64,000 bases of DNA, taken from positions 1,116,001 through 1,180,000 of the forward strand of contig NC_071646.1 in NCBI RefSeq assembly GCF_014839835.1. Reading direction: 5' to 3'. The position numbers and the translations under genes are program-made. This DNA comes from Dryobates pubescens (taxonomy: Eukaryota > Chordata > Aves > Piciformes > Picidae). Shown here piece after piece: positions 19,955 through 30,785 of the stretch. Numbering within the stretch: position 1 is the first letter of the stretch; each line of letters opens with the position of its first letter. The notes below the pieces were generated by a model, which was given only the letters and a program-made list of their open reading frames with translations, was not told the DNA's origin and searched no databases.

Positions 19955-22900
19955 TCAGGCCCAGTTGCAGCAGGAGCAGCTGGCATCAAAGACCAGGCCA
20001 GCCTGGCAGCTCTCCAGGTAGGTGACACCATTCACACAGTTGTAGAAGTTCTTCTTGTTCTGGGGGTCTGCATAGAGGCCATTGGCCTTGCCAGCACAGA
20101 ATCCACTGCCCCCAGAGCCCCCAGAGCCCCCAGAGCCCCCAGAGCCACCTCCTTGGCTAGGAGGAGCCTCGGTGATGGGGGGGATGGGCTCAGCTGGAGG
20201 CACACAGTCTGCAACCAAAGCAGGATAGGTCTCATTTCGGTGCTGACAGCCCCTCAGCCCTCCCCACCCTCCACCTGCCCTGCACTGCTGGGGGTCAGCT
20301 CCTAGGGAGTGTCCCCCAAAGCCTGACACCAGGGCTGTGAACCTTCTGGACCCAGGGCCAAGTTTCCCTCTCTTACACCCTGAGGGATGCAGTGAAGGGA
20401 TCCTTGCAGGGCAGTCTCTACTTGTGGCTTCCACAGGGAGCCTTTAGCCACCCAGGCTCCAGGGAAGAAGGCTCTTGGCTCTCTGAAGCCCTTCCCCAGC
20501 ACCTCCAAGGCACAGACAGGACCCAAGCTACTCACCACCACTGTCCAGACCAAGACCTTTCTTCAGGGTGTTGATCAGAGGATATTTGCCCTCCTTGCAG
20601 AAGGTGCCAGTGAAGTCATCCATGTCAAGGGCCCAAACCATGGCACCTCCAAACTTGTTCTTCTTCAGCCAGTCCACCTGTTGAGTGCCAGGGCACAGGT
20701 CCCAGTCATTGCCAGGAGCTGCTGCTGCTGCTTTGTCCTCAGCACAGCCACCCCCCCTGCTCCCCATACCTTGATGTTGAAGCTCTTGATGTTGTCATAG
20801 CCAACCCACTCGTTGCCCTTGTAGGCATAGGGCACATCCTGGGGGGCATCCCAAGCCTGGGTGGCTCCTTCACTCAGGAAGGTGCAGATCTAGGCCAGGA
20901 GGGCAGAGAGGGAGAAGTCAGCAAGGGCCCCCCTTGAGGAGGGCAGGTGCCCACGGGGTGCCCACTGCCGGCTGGCAGGCTGGGGCAGGCTTTGTGCTGA
21001 GCCTGGCCTGGCTGGCTGGGATCACACACACCTCATAGTAAGCCAGGAATCCAGACTGCCTTGTGTAGGGTCCAGCTGGGCCAGGCCCACTTGCTGGAGC
21101 CCCAACAGCAGTGTTGGAGGGGTTCTGGAGGACGAAGTTGTGGCCATAGGTCGGGAAGCCCACGAGCAGCTTCTCGGCTGGGGCTCCGTTGTCCTTCCAG
21201 TAGTTCATGGCATAGTCCTGCAGCACAGGCAGCAGAGCTCAGCTCTGCCCTGCAGGTGCAGGGAGGGGGAGAGCACTGAGGGGGCTCTGGGAGGGCCTGG
21301 GACAGGGTCTGGGGCAGCTGACTTACCACATTGAAGTAGACCAAGTCCCCAGTGTCGGCTGGGCCCTTGTAGAGAGGACTGTTCTCCCCTGTGGTGGAGT
21401 CCCAGGCCCCGTGGAAGTCGTAGGTCATGACGTGGAAGTAGTCCAGGTACCTGTGCAGAGCATCGCCCTGTCAGCCACCCCCTCCTGGCTGGGCCTTCAG
21501 GGCTGCCCCTTCAGCCCAGCACAGCCCTGGGCATGCCCCCAGGGGCTGGCAGAGTGGCACTGCCCTGGCTGTGCCGGGAAGCAGAGATGGGTTCCCTGCC
21601 GTCCCCTGCCCCGCACCGGCAGCGCTCTGGCCGCAGCCTTGCCCTACCCACCGGAGCAGGGACCCCACGGGGCAGGAGGTTGGTCCCTGCCAGGGCAGGG
21701 CAGGGCAGGGCGGGGCAGGGGCTCCCTGCAGCACTCCAGGGCAGGGCAGCAGCAGCCAGCCCTGAGGGTTTGCTACTCACTTGCCAAGCTCAGCAATCTC
21801 GTAGCCAGCCTGGATGGTGGAGAGCCCTGCAGCAACGGCAGCTGTGACCATGAGCCTGGGCTTGTTGACCTCTTTGGCTTCCTGCTCAAAGGCTGCCACC
21901 ATTTCCTGAGGGGGCCAAGGCACAGGGCTCAGCCTGGAGCCTCTGGGCTGAGGCTGTGCAGCCAGAGCTGCGTGCGGCAGAGGGCCTGGGCACAACCTAC
22001 CTTCACCAGCACGGTGAAGAGAGCCTTGTCCTGGGCTGGGCTGCCCCTGGAGCCAGGGTACTCCCAGTCGAGGTCCAGCCCATCAAACTGGTACTGCCTC
22101 AGGAACCTGATGACAGACTTGATGAAGGTCTGACGGTTCTGGGGGGTGGAGACCATGGTGGAGAACCTGGGCAGGCAGAGCAGGACACACTTGGGGTTTG
22201 CCTGGGGGCTCCTCCCCTCCCTCCCTCCCTTTCCCAGGGGCTGCTGCTCGCAGCAGAGGCTTTGCCCTTACTTCTCTGTCCCGAAGTTCCATCCCCCGAT
22301 GGCCAGGAGGGTCTTCAGGTTCTTGTTCCTGCAAAGGGAGGCACAGGGAAAGGTTTTGCTGCAGCTGAGTGCCTGCTGGAGCTGCCTCTGCAGCCCCTCA
22401 GCTCTCGGTGTGGAGCCCTAAGAGCCAGCCCAGAGCGCACTCAGTCACCAGCCCCATCCTCGGGGCATCCCTGCCGGCAGCCTGCGCCGCCCTCCCTCTC
22501 CCTGCTCTCCCTCTCCCTGCCCACCCCAGCTCCCTCTTCTCCCCTGCCCTTGGCCATGGGCTGGCCAGGGGCAGCAGCTGTGGGGGTGGGCAGGTGCTGC
22601 CCCTGGCTCTGGGCACCTACTGGTTCTTCAGGCCGTTGAAGGACTTGTAGAGGGTCTCATCGTTCCACTCGTAGGTGGTGATCTCGTTGTTGGCCATCCC
22701 AGCGAAGGCATAGATCAGGTGGTTGCACAGGCAGGGGTCCACATTCTCAGGGGTGTACTTGCCCAGGCCAGGCCTGTACTGGGCCCAGTTGGTGAAGTAG
22801 CAGGAGAGGATATAGGCAGAGCCTGCAGAGAGGCACAGCAGGTGGGGCAGAAGAGCAGAGGGCACCCAGCTCTGGCATGCAGAACCTGCAGGTCCCACCC

Positions 22901-24113
22901 CCCCCTGCAGCCAGCCTCCAAGGGACACAGGGAAGGCAACAGAGCCCTGGGCTGCTCCTGCCAGCTAGCAGCACCCTCAGGGGCATCTGCTGGGCAGTGC
23001 TTGGGCAGTGTCCCTGCAGGGCCAAGGGCTGAGGGCAGGAGAAGCAGGGTTGGGTGTCCCTCTGGGAAGTGGCTCTGCAGGGCTCAGGAGGGGGTTGAGT
23101 CCTTGCTGCTTGCTCTCAGCAGCTGGGTCGGGCTGGGAGCCTCCTGCACCCTCCCCCTCCTGCCTCAGGGTGTTTGTGGGTGCTGGGACTCTTCCCCCCA
23201 GGGAATCTTTCTCCTTTGCTGCCCCTGGCACCAAGAGCAGAGCCTCAGGGGGCCCTGGGGCAGAAGGCTCTTGGTGTCTGTGCTGTGCCCCCTCTGACCC
23301 CTGCCTCTGAAAGCCTCTGCAGAGCCCAGGCAGTGGCTGCTCTCCTGCTTGCTCAAGCTGAGCTGGAAGGGGCTTGCCAGGGGCAGCTTTTGAGGAGGAA
23401 AGGAAGCTCTTTGCCCTTTGGATTGAGCATGCCATGGCTCAGCACACCTCTGCCTGCAGAGCCAGCAGGGCTCTGTGCCTGCCTGCTCCCTCCCCGCGGC
23501 TGGGAGCAGAGGCAGCAGAGAGCCTGTTCCAGCTGCCTGCCTGTGCCAGGGCTGGGGGGCTCGGGGGGGGGGCTGTCGGGGGGGCAGGCAGCACTCACCT
23601 ATGTGGGCGTTCAGCAGCAGGACCAGACCTGGAAAGAAGCAAGAGTGAGCTGAGTCTTTGAGCTGGGGAAGGAGGGAATGCCTGAGCCAGCAGCAGCTCT
23701 CTGCCACAGAGCCCAGAACCCAGGCTGTGCAGCGCCCTGGCGCCTGGCAGCGTGGCAGCAGCAGCAGGGGGAAGATCCTCTGCTGGGCACACAGCTACCA
23801 CAAGCCCAGGTCCCCCCCTCTGAGGGTCCTTTGCTTGCTCCAAGGTCATTTCCCCCTTGAACCAAACAATTCAAGCAGCCAAAGTGCAGCTCTGCAGAGA
23901 AAGAAATCAGCCCCAAGAGCAAAGCAGCCTCAGCCCAGAGGGAGCTGCTGGATGCCCTCCTGGCACAGCAGCAGAGCTGCTGCACTCCTAACCCCCAAAG
24001 TCTCCTGTGGGAGCCCCCAGCAGGGCAGGGCCAGAGCCAGCAGCTCTGCTCAGAGAGGCAGAGAAGGAAGCCTGGGAGCAGCACTCACCGGTGAGCAAAG
24101 TGAGCTTGGCCAT
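19955..24113 (-). CDS. CHIA: CHIA copy A, acidic chitinase with chitin-binding domain
   Basis: Eleven coding exons on minus: 24113-24089, 23628-23599, 22822-22621, 22328-22272, 22166-22001, 21905-21781, 21450-21327, 21217-21032, 20889-20770, 20677-20536 and 20208-19955. They total 1431 bp, giving 476 aa, the same length as human CHIA. There is a signal peptide ([20 protein letters not shown]). The mature enzyme begins [16 protein letters not shown]. The GH18 TIM barrel has the catalytic motif [11 protein letters not shown] and [10 protein letters not shown] Gly-Ser linker leads to a C-terminal CBM14 with six cysteines, ending CSCCNWA. It is a secreted endochitinase that cleaves beta-1,4-GlcNAc polymers. 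In birds and mammals CHIA is a stomach and airway enzyme for dietary chitin. A TATA box lies about 40 bp upstream. It is divergent from copy B and shares near-identical arms with it. Confidence 0.97.
20105..20150 (-). repeat. Coding 9-bp repeat for the Gly-Ser linker of CHIA copy A
   Basis: GGCTCTGGG is repeated about four to five times on the minus strand and encodes Gly-Gly-Ser between the catalytic domain and CBM14. Confidence 0.85.
21414..23295 (-). repeat. Inverted repeat, outer left arm (CHIA-A intron 2 to mid exon 7)
   Basis: About 1.88 kb matches 27188-29064 in reverse orientation at more than 99% by eye, introns included. The outer edge falls inside exon 7, just after the MTYDF codons. 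The inner edge lies in intron 2 at the GAGGGGCACAGCAC block. Confidence 0.93.
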
Positions 24114-25108
24114 CTCTGACCAGGACTGAGCTGCTGCAGCCCCTCTGCCCCTTTTATACCCTGCCCTCTGCGGGTGCCAATCTTGTGTCAACACTGATGG
24201 GCAAACATTGCAACACCTGGCACAGAGCAAGGGCCACCAGAGGTGACACCAGCACAATGGGGCCTGCCTGGGGACACCTCTGCCAGCAGCTGTGCCCTCT
24301 CCTGGGGCTGCCAGAGCGGGGGGAGAACAACTGGGGAGCTTGGCTCCTGGCAGGGCTCTCCCCAGGGCCAGGCTGTGTGCCCACACCAACCCATGGCACG
24401 GAGAGAGGTGGCTGAAGGCTTCACCCCTGTGCTGCCCTGGTGTCTGCCCAGAGGTGGTTGGCAGTGCCAGGGCCAGGGGGGGTGGCAGGGCTGCTGTGTT
24501 GTCTCTCCCAGCAAGGGGAGAGGTTGTCCTCAGGCTTAGGATGTCCTTAGGGGCACCCAGCCAGGAGGACTGAGCAGGGCTGAGGCTGCCAGGCAGGGCC
24601 CCTCTGGGGGACACAGGAGCTGGGCTCAGTTGTTCAGCAGCAGGCTCTGCGTGGGAAGCTGAGGGCTGGGCACACTGTGGGTGCCTGTGGCTGGAGCACA
24701 AAGCAAACACAGCCCAGACCCAGCGGAGGGGACCCAGAGAGCTCCTGACATGGAGCCTGGGGCCGGAACAGCCTGCTGCTGGCCCAAGGGCATCAGCAGT
24801 CAGCACCTGGTCTGCAGCAGGCCAGGCTGCAGCTGCACTTGGCTCTGCAGGGACAGCTGGGGAAAAGCTCAGGGGCAAGTTCCCAAGGAGTTCCAAGAGC
24901 AGCACTCACACTGGGACCGATCCTGCTGGCAGCACCACGGAGGTCAGCACAGGGGCAGCTCCAATCTCCCTGTACCAGGAGACCACCACCCCAAGCTCTG
25001 CTCCCAGATAAGGGCTAGGACAGAGCTCTCCAGTGCCAGGCTGCCTTTGATTGACCTCTGCAGTTCTGCCCACTGCAGCCTGCCCAGGGACCTGCCCAAC
25101 CTCCACAG
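24002..25108 (-). repeat. Inverted repeat, inner left arm (CHIA-A promoter and exon 1)
   Basis: About 1.1 kb pairs with 25623-26729 in reverse orientation. Paired positions sum to 50731 across the whole arm, so there is no net indel. Only two or three substitutions were noticed. Confidence 0.95.
24152..24213 (-). promoter_or_regulatory. CHIA copy A promoter: TATA box, FOX-like and C/EBP-like sites
   Basis: TATAAAA lies at 24158-24152 (minus), 39-45 bases before the ATG. Farther up are TGTTTGCCC (24207-24199) and TTGCAATG (24213-24206), which fit FOXA-type and C/EBP-type sites. The identical set occurs in copy B. Confidence 0.65.
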
Positions 25109-25622
25109 CAAGGGCAGAGAGAGCAAAACAACCTCCCCAGAGCCACAGCTGCTGCCCAGCAAGGGGAGCAGGGCCAGGGGGGCTCAGGAGCAGGCGAAAG
25201 CAGCAGCTCTGGAGAGGTTGCTGAGGGGCAGTGGTCAGACCTGTGCCAGGAGATGGGGGCAAGGCTGGGCAGGAGCCAGGCCTGACTCTCACAGAGCCCT
25301 TTCATTGTGCACCAGAGCTCAGCCTCTCCAAACACAGGACCTGGAAGCCTGATGAGGTTCAGTGGCAGGGCAGTGGCTGCAGTGCCAGCACCTGGGCTGG
25401 GCAGCTCTGAGGATGTTTTCCAGGACCTTGTTCAACCAAGCATGAGTATCCTGCAGGAAATTCACATTCTCCTCACCTCAACAGCAGTTAGGCAACATCT
25501 CAGTGCAGAGCAGCCCTGGCAGGAGGCCCTGCTCCTCCTCAGTCTTGCTTCACCATTTGCAGCAGCCCCAAGAGTGCAGACAGCATCTTCTGCCTGGCAG
25601 AGCTTGGGGTGGTGGCCTCCAG
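25109..25622. other. Unique spacer between the inverted-repeat arms
   Basis: About 514 bp is not part of the palindrome. It contains no recognised gene. A GCAGAGCTTGGGGTGGTGG stretch at about 25600 recurs inside the right arm near 25733. Confidence 0.8.
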
Positions 25623-26729
25623 CTGTGGAGGTTGGGCAGGTCCCTGGGCAGGCTGCAGTGGGCAGAACTGCAGAGGTCGATCAAAGGCAGCCTGGCATTG
25701 GAGAGCTCTGTCCTAGCCCTTATCTGGGAGCAGAGCTTGGGGTGGTGGTCTCCTGGTACAGGGAGATTGGAGCTGCCCCTGTGCTGACCTCCGTGGTGCT
25801 GCCAGCAGGATCGGTCCCAGTGTGAGTGCTGCTCTTGGAACTCCTTGGGAACTTGCCCCTGAGCTTTTCCCCAGCTGTCCCTGCAGAGCCAAGTGCAGCT
25901 GCAGCCTGGCCTGCTGCAGACCAGGTGCAGACTGCTGATGCCCTTGGGCCAGCAGCAGGCTGTTCCGGCCCCAGGCTCCATGTCAGGAGCTCTCTGGGTC
26001 CCCTCCGCTGGGTCTGGGCTGTGTTTGCTTTGTGCTCCAGCCACAGGCACCCACAGTGTGCCCAGCCCTCAGCTTCCCACGCAGAGCCTGCTGCTGAACA
26101 ACTGAGCCCAGCTCCTGTGTCCCCCAGAGGGGCCCTGCCTGGCAGCCTCAGCCCTGCTCAGTCCTCCTGGCTGGGTGCCCCTAAGGACATCCTAAGCCTG
26201 AGGACAACCTCTCCCCTTGCTGGGAGAGACAACACAGCAGCCCTGCCACCCCCCCTGGCCCTGGCACTGCCAACCACCTCTGGGCAGACACCAGGGCAGC
26301 ACAGGGGTGAAGCCTTCAGCCACCTCTCTCCGTGCCATGGGTTGGTGTGGGCACACAGCCTGGCCCTGGGGAGAGCCCTGCCAGGAGCCAAGCTCCCCAG
26401 TTGTTCTCCCCCCGCTCTGGCAGCCCCAGGAGAGGGCACAGCTGCTGGCAGAGGTGTCCCCAGGCAGGCCCCATTGTGCTGGTGTCACCTCTGGTGGCCC
26501 TTGCTCTGTGCCAGGTGTTGCAATGTTTGCCCATCAGTGTTGACACAAGATTGGCACCCGCAGAGGGCAGGGTATAAAAGGGGCAGAGGGGCTGCAGCAG
26601 CTCAGTCCTGGTCAGAGATGGCCAAGCTCACTTTGCTCACCGGTGAGTGCTGCTCCCAGGCTTCCTTCTCTGCCTCTCTGAGCAGAGCTGCTGGCTCTGG
26701 CCCTGCCCTGCTGGGGGCTCCCACAGGAG
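25623..26729 (+). repeat. Inverted repeat, inner right arm (CHIA-B promoter and exon 1)
   Basis: Mirror copy of 24002-25108. The arm ends in intron 1 at CCCACAGGAG, after which the two introns are unrelated by eye. Confidence 0.95.
26518..26579 (+). promoter_or_regulatory. CHIA copy B promoter: C/EBP-like, FOX-like and TATA box
   Basis: TTGCAATG (26518-26525), TGTTTGCCC (26524-26532) and TATAAAA (26573-26579) precede the ATG at 26618. They mirror copy A base for base. Confidence 0.65.
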
Positions 26730-29700
26730 GGTGTTGGACACCAGTGCTGCACTCTCCTGCCTGTCACAGACTCACACTCAGCCTTCCTTGCACTGGGACA
26801 GTTCTGCTTTGCAGCTGCAGAGGCCAGTTCAAGGCTGCTCAAACTCAGATCTGAGCTTTCCAAGCTGAGCTCTGCTTTGTGAGCTAAAACCTGGACACCA
26901 AACCTCAGCTCTGCCTCTCCTTTGGTTCTTTCCTGGTTTCAGCACAAATCACCTGCCAGATTTTGCCTCCCTGCTTACAATCCCTCAGCTGTGGCCACAG
27001 GAGGAAGTTCTCCTGGGCTCACTGCAGCTCAGCACAAGAGCTTTGTGGCTCTGCACCAACTCTAAGCCCTTTGCTCTTCATCTCTCCCCCTCTCCAGGTC
27101 TGGTCCTGCTGCTGAATGCACAGCTAGGTAGGTGCCTTCTGCCAGAAAGCCTCTGCCGAACCCTTTGGCAGCAGCAAGCAGGTGAAAGAGGGGCACAGCA
27201 CAGACACCAAGAGCCGTCTGCCCCAGGGACCCCTGAGGCTCTGCTCTTGGTGCCAGGGGCAGCAAAGGAGAAAGATTCCCTGGGGGGAAGAGTCCCAGCA
27301 CCCACAAACACCCTGAGGCAGGAGGGGGAGGGTGCAGGAGGCTCCCAGCCCGACCCAGCTGCTGAGAGCAGGCAGCAAGGACTCAACCCCCTCCTGAGCC
27401 CTGCAGAGCCACTTCCCAGAGGGACACCCAACCCTGCTTCTCCTGCCCTCAGCCCTTGGCCCTGCAGGGACACTGCCCAAGCACTGCCCAGCAGATGCCC
27501 CTGAGGGTGCTGCTAGCTGGCAGGAGCAGCCCAGGGCTCTGTTGCCTTCCCTGTGTCCCTTGGAGGCTGGCTGCAGGGGCTGGGACCTGCAGGTTCTGCA
27601 TGCCAGAGCTGGGTGCCCTCTGCTCTTCTGCCCCACCTGCTGTGCCTCTCTGCAGGCTCTGCCTATATCCTCTCCTGCTACTTCACCAACTGGGCCCAGT
27701 ACAGGCCTGGCCTGGGCAAGTACACCCCTGAGAATGTGGACCCCTGCCTGTGCAACCACCTGATCTATGCCTTCGCTGGGATGGCCAACAACGAGATCAC
27801 CACCTACGAGTGGAACGATGAGACCCTCTACAAGTCCTTCAACGGCCTGAAGAACCAGTAGGTGCCCAGAGCCAGGGGCAGCACCTGCCCACCCCCACAG
27901 CTGCTGCCCCTGGCCAGCCCATGGCCAAGGGCAGGGGAGAAGAGGGAGCTGGGGTGGGCAGGGAGAGGGAGAGCAGGGAGAGGGAGGGCGGCGCAGGCTG
28001 CCGGCAGGGATGCCCCGAGGATGGGGCTGGTGACTGAGTGCACTCTGGGCTGGCTCTTAGGGCTCCACACCGAGAGCTGAGGGGCTGCAGAGGCAGCTCC
28101 AGCAGGCACTCAGCTGCAGCAAAACCTTTCCCTGTGCCTCCCTTTGCAGGAACAAGAACCTGAAGACCCTCCTGGCCATCGGGGGATGGAACTTCGGGAC
28201 AGAGAAGTAAGGGCAAAGCCTCTGCTGCGAGCAGCAGCCCCTGGGAAAGGGAGGGAGGGAGGGGAGGAGCCCCCAGGCAAACCCCAAGTGTGTCCTGCTC
28301 TGCCTGCCCAGGTTCTCCACCATGGTCTCCACCCCCCAGAACCGTCAGACCTTCATCAAGTCTGTCATCAGGTTCCTGAGGCAGTACCAGTTTGATGGGC
28401 TGGACCTCGACTGGGAGTACCCTGGCTCCAGGGGCAGCCCAGCCCAGGACAAGGCTCTCTTCACCGTGCTGGTGAAGGTAGGTTGTGCCCAGGCCCTCTG
28501 CCGCACGCAGCTCTGGCTGCACAGCCTCAGCCCAGAGGCTCCAGGCTGAGCCCTGTGCCTTGGGCCCCTCAGGAAATGGTGGCAGCCTTTGAGCAGGAAG
28601 CCAAAGAGGTCAACAAGCCCAGGCTCATGGTCACAGCTGCCGTTGCTGCAGGGCTCTCCACCATCCAGGCTGGCTACGAGATTGCTGAGCTTGGCAAGTG
28701 AGTAGCAAACCCTCAGGGCTGGCTGCTGCTGCCCTGCCCTGGAGTGCTGCAGGGAGCCCCTGCCCTGCCCTGCCCTGCCCTGCCCTGGCAGGGACCAACC
28801 TCCTGCCCCGTGGGGTCCCTGCTCCGGTGGGTAGGGCAAGGCTGCGGCCAGAGCGCTGCCGGTGCGGGGCAGGGGACGGCAGGGAACCCATCTCTGCTTC
28901 CCGGCACAGCCAGGGCAGTGCCACTCTGCCAGCCCCTGGGGGCATGCCCAGGGCTGTGCTGGGCTGAAGGGGCAGCCCTGAAGGCCCAGCCAGGAGGGGG
29001 TGGCTGACAGGGCGATGCTCTGCACAGGTACCTGGACTACATCCACGTCATGACCTACGACTTCTCCAGCGCCTACGACGGCCGCACGGGGGAGAACAGT
29101 CCCCTGCACAACACTGCCAACAGGCAGTTCAGTGTTGTAAGTGCCAGCCCCTGCCCCAGGGGCTGCCCCCTGCCTCCAGAGCCTGCCCCTGGCCTGAGCT
29201 CTGCTGCTGCCTTTCGTGCAGGAGTATGCCATGAGCTACTGGAGGGACAGCGGAGCCCCAGCTCAGAAGCTGCTCGTTGGCTTCCCGACCTATGGCCACA
29301 GCTTCACCCTCCAGAACCCTTCCAACACTGCTGTTGGGGCTCCCACAACAGGGCCTGGCCCAGCTGGACCCTACACTGGGGAGGATGGGCTCCTGGCTTA
29401 CTATGAGGTGTGTGTGCTCCTCCCCACCCAGGCTCAGCACAACCCCCCCCTGCCCACCCCTCAGCAGGGAACTGCTAACCCTTGGGGGGCTCTCCCTCAG
29501 GGCCCCCTTGCTGACCTCTCTCTCTGCCCTCCTGGCCTAGATCTGCACAATCCTTGACTCTGGAGCCACCCAGGCTTGGGATGCCTCCCAGGACGTGCCC
29601 TATGCCTACAAGGGCAGCCAGTGGGTTGGCTATGACAACACCAAGAGCTTCAGCCTCAAGGTATGAAGGCTGTGTGGCTGTGCCCAGGGTGAGGCAGAGC

Positions 29701-30018
29701 CTCTGGCAGTGCCAGGCCTGACTGGGACCTGTGCCCTGGCACTCAACAGGTGGACTGGCTGAAGAAGAACAACTTTGGAGGTGCCATGGTTTGGACCATT
29801 GACCTGGATGACTTCACTGGCACCTTCTGCAAGCAGGGCAAATATCCTCTGATCAGCACCCTGAAGAATGGCCTGGGGCTGAGGGGTGAGCAGCTGGAGG
29901 CTGCAGCAGCTCTGAGGAGCTGCTGAGGATCCATGGGAAGGAGGGGAGGGAGGAGAGTTCATTCCACACCAAAGCAAAACTCCTTCCTGCTTTCCTTCCA
30001 GGCTGCAGCAGCTACTGA
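26618..30018 (+). CDS. CHIA copy B, acidic chitinase lacking the chitin-binding domain
   Basis: Eleven coding exons: 26618-26642, 27098-27127, 27656-27857, 28150-28206, 28312-28477, 28573-28697, 29028-29136, 29222-29407, 29541-29660, 29750-29885 and 30002-30018. They give about 390 aa. The signal peptide and the GH18 motif [11 protein letters not shown] are intact, so the catalytic acid is present. Exons 3-6 encode the same protein as copy A. From mid-exon 7 it differs: MTYDFSSAY replaces MTYDFHGAW, and the DTG loop is changed. The last exon joins in phase to read GCSSY and then a stop, so the CBM14 domain is not translated. A secreted chitinase without its binding module should still cut soluble oligomers but hold crystalline chitin less well; this is inferred. 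AATAAA lies 285 bases on. It may equally be a gene in decay, but no break is seen in the catalytic part. Confidence 0.9.
27188..29064 (+). repeat. Inverted repeat, outer right arm (CHIA-B intron 2 to mid exon 7)
   Basis: Mirror copy of 21414-23295 with a handful of substitutions and a few single-base or short indels. Intron identity equals exon identity. Confidence 0.93.
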
Positions 30019-30094
30019 GCAGCCAGCCCCAGAGCCCCTGTGGCCACTCAGCACAGAGTGGGAGCTGGAGAAACACCTCAGGGACTGTGGGGAG

Positions 30095-30180
30095 AGTGGA
30101 TTCTGTGCTGGCAAAGCCACCCAGCCTCCACCTGCAAGAGCAGCTTTTGCCTGTGCTGGAACATCAGCCCTGGACTGAGG
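30095..30180 (+). pseudogene. Decayed remnant of the CHIA chitin-binding (CBM14) exon
   Basis: Past the copy B stop, one frame reads ESGFCAGKA, matching GSGFCAGKA at the start of copy A's CBM14. A weak AFACAG follows where copy A has FYNCVNG. The frame differs from that delivered by the spliced mRNA, and the later cysteines are not kept in one frame. This is a host-gene domain now lying in the 3' UTR. Confidence 0.7.
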
Positions 30181-30302
30181 ACTGCCAGGACAACCCCAGC
30201 TGTAGCACTCCAGCTCCTGCTGCTGCAAGTGGCTGTGAAGATCCCAACCCTGCTGCTGCAAACAGCCTCCCCTGGACCTCAGTGCCAGGACCCTGAGTGA
30301 TC

Positions 30303-30308
30303 AATAAA
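30303..30308 (+). terminator. Polyadenylation signal AATAAA of CHIA copy B
   Basis: AATAAA in the context TCAATAAAGTG, with GT-rich sequence after it. Confidence 0.85.
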
Positions 30309-30574
30309 GTGATCTGCTGAAGCAACCACCCTCACTGCTGCTCCCCTGCTGCAGCTCATCTCCCTCTTCACACTCTGCTGCCCCCCCTGAGCTCAGGGAG
30401 CAGCCTGAATCCACAGCTCTGCCTTCAGCAGCCCTGGAGTGGCATTTCCCAGGGCATTCTGAGGGGCTGGCAGGGAGAGGGCAAACAAGCAGGAGGAAGG
30501 GAGAGGGCAGATGTGCCCTGGGAGACCACACAGAGCAGGGGCAGAGTGGCACAAGCCCACACTGGCTCCTACAC

Positions 30575-30785
30575 AGCTTCTTAGGAAGAAGCTCTTCAGT
30601 ACCAGGCTTGGGAGACCCTGGAGCAGGCTGCCCAGGGAGGCTGTGGGGGTGCTCAAGACCAGCTTGGATGAGGCCTTGAGCTCCCAAGGTCTGGCTGAGA
30701 GGTGTCCCTGGGCACGGTGGGGAGGTTGGAGGAGATGATCCCTGAGGTCCCTTCCAACCTGAGCCATTCTGTGGCTGTTTGGCTG
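30575..30785 (+). mobile_element. CR1 LINE 3' fragment
   Basis: CTTCTTAGGAAGAAGCTCTT, CTGGAGCAGGCTGCCCAGGG, GTGCTCAAGACCAGCTTGG and CCTTCCAACCTGAGCCATTC stand in CR1 order. Confidence 0.88.

Noticed and set aside
22977-24905. Extra genes mirrored between 23-24.9 kb and 25.8-27.5 kb, with matching open frames
   Set aside because: They are shadows of introns and promoter DNA in the inverted repeat. Matching frames only reflect arm identity.
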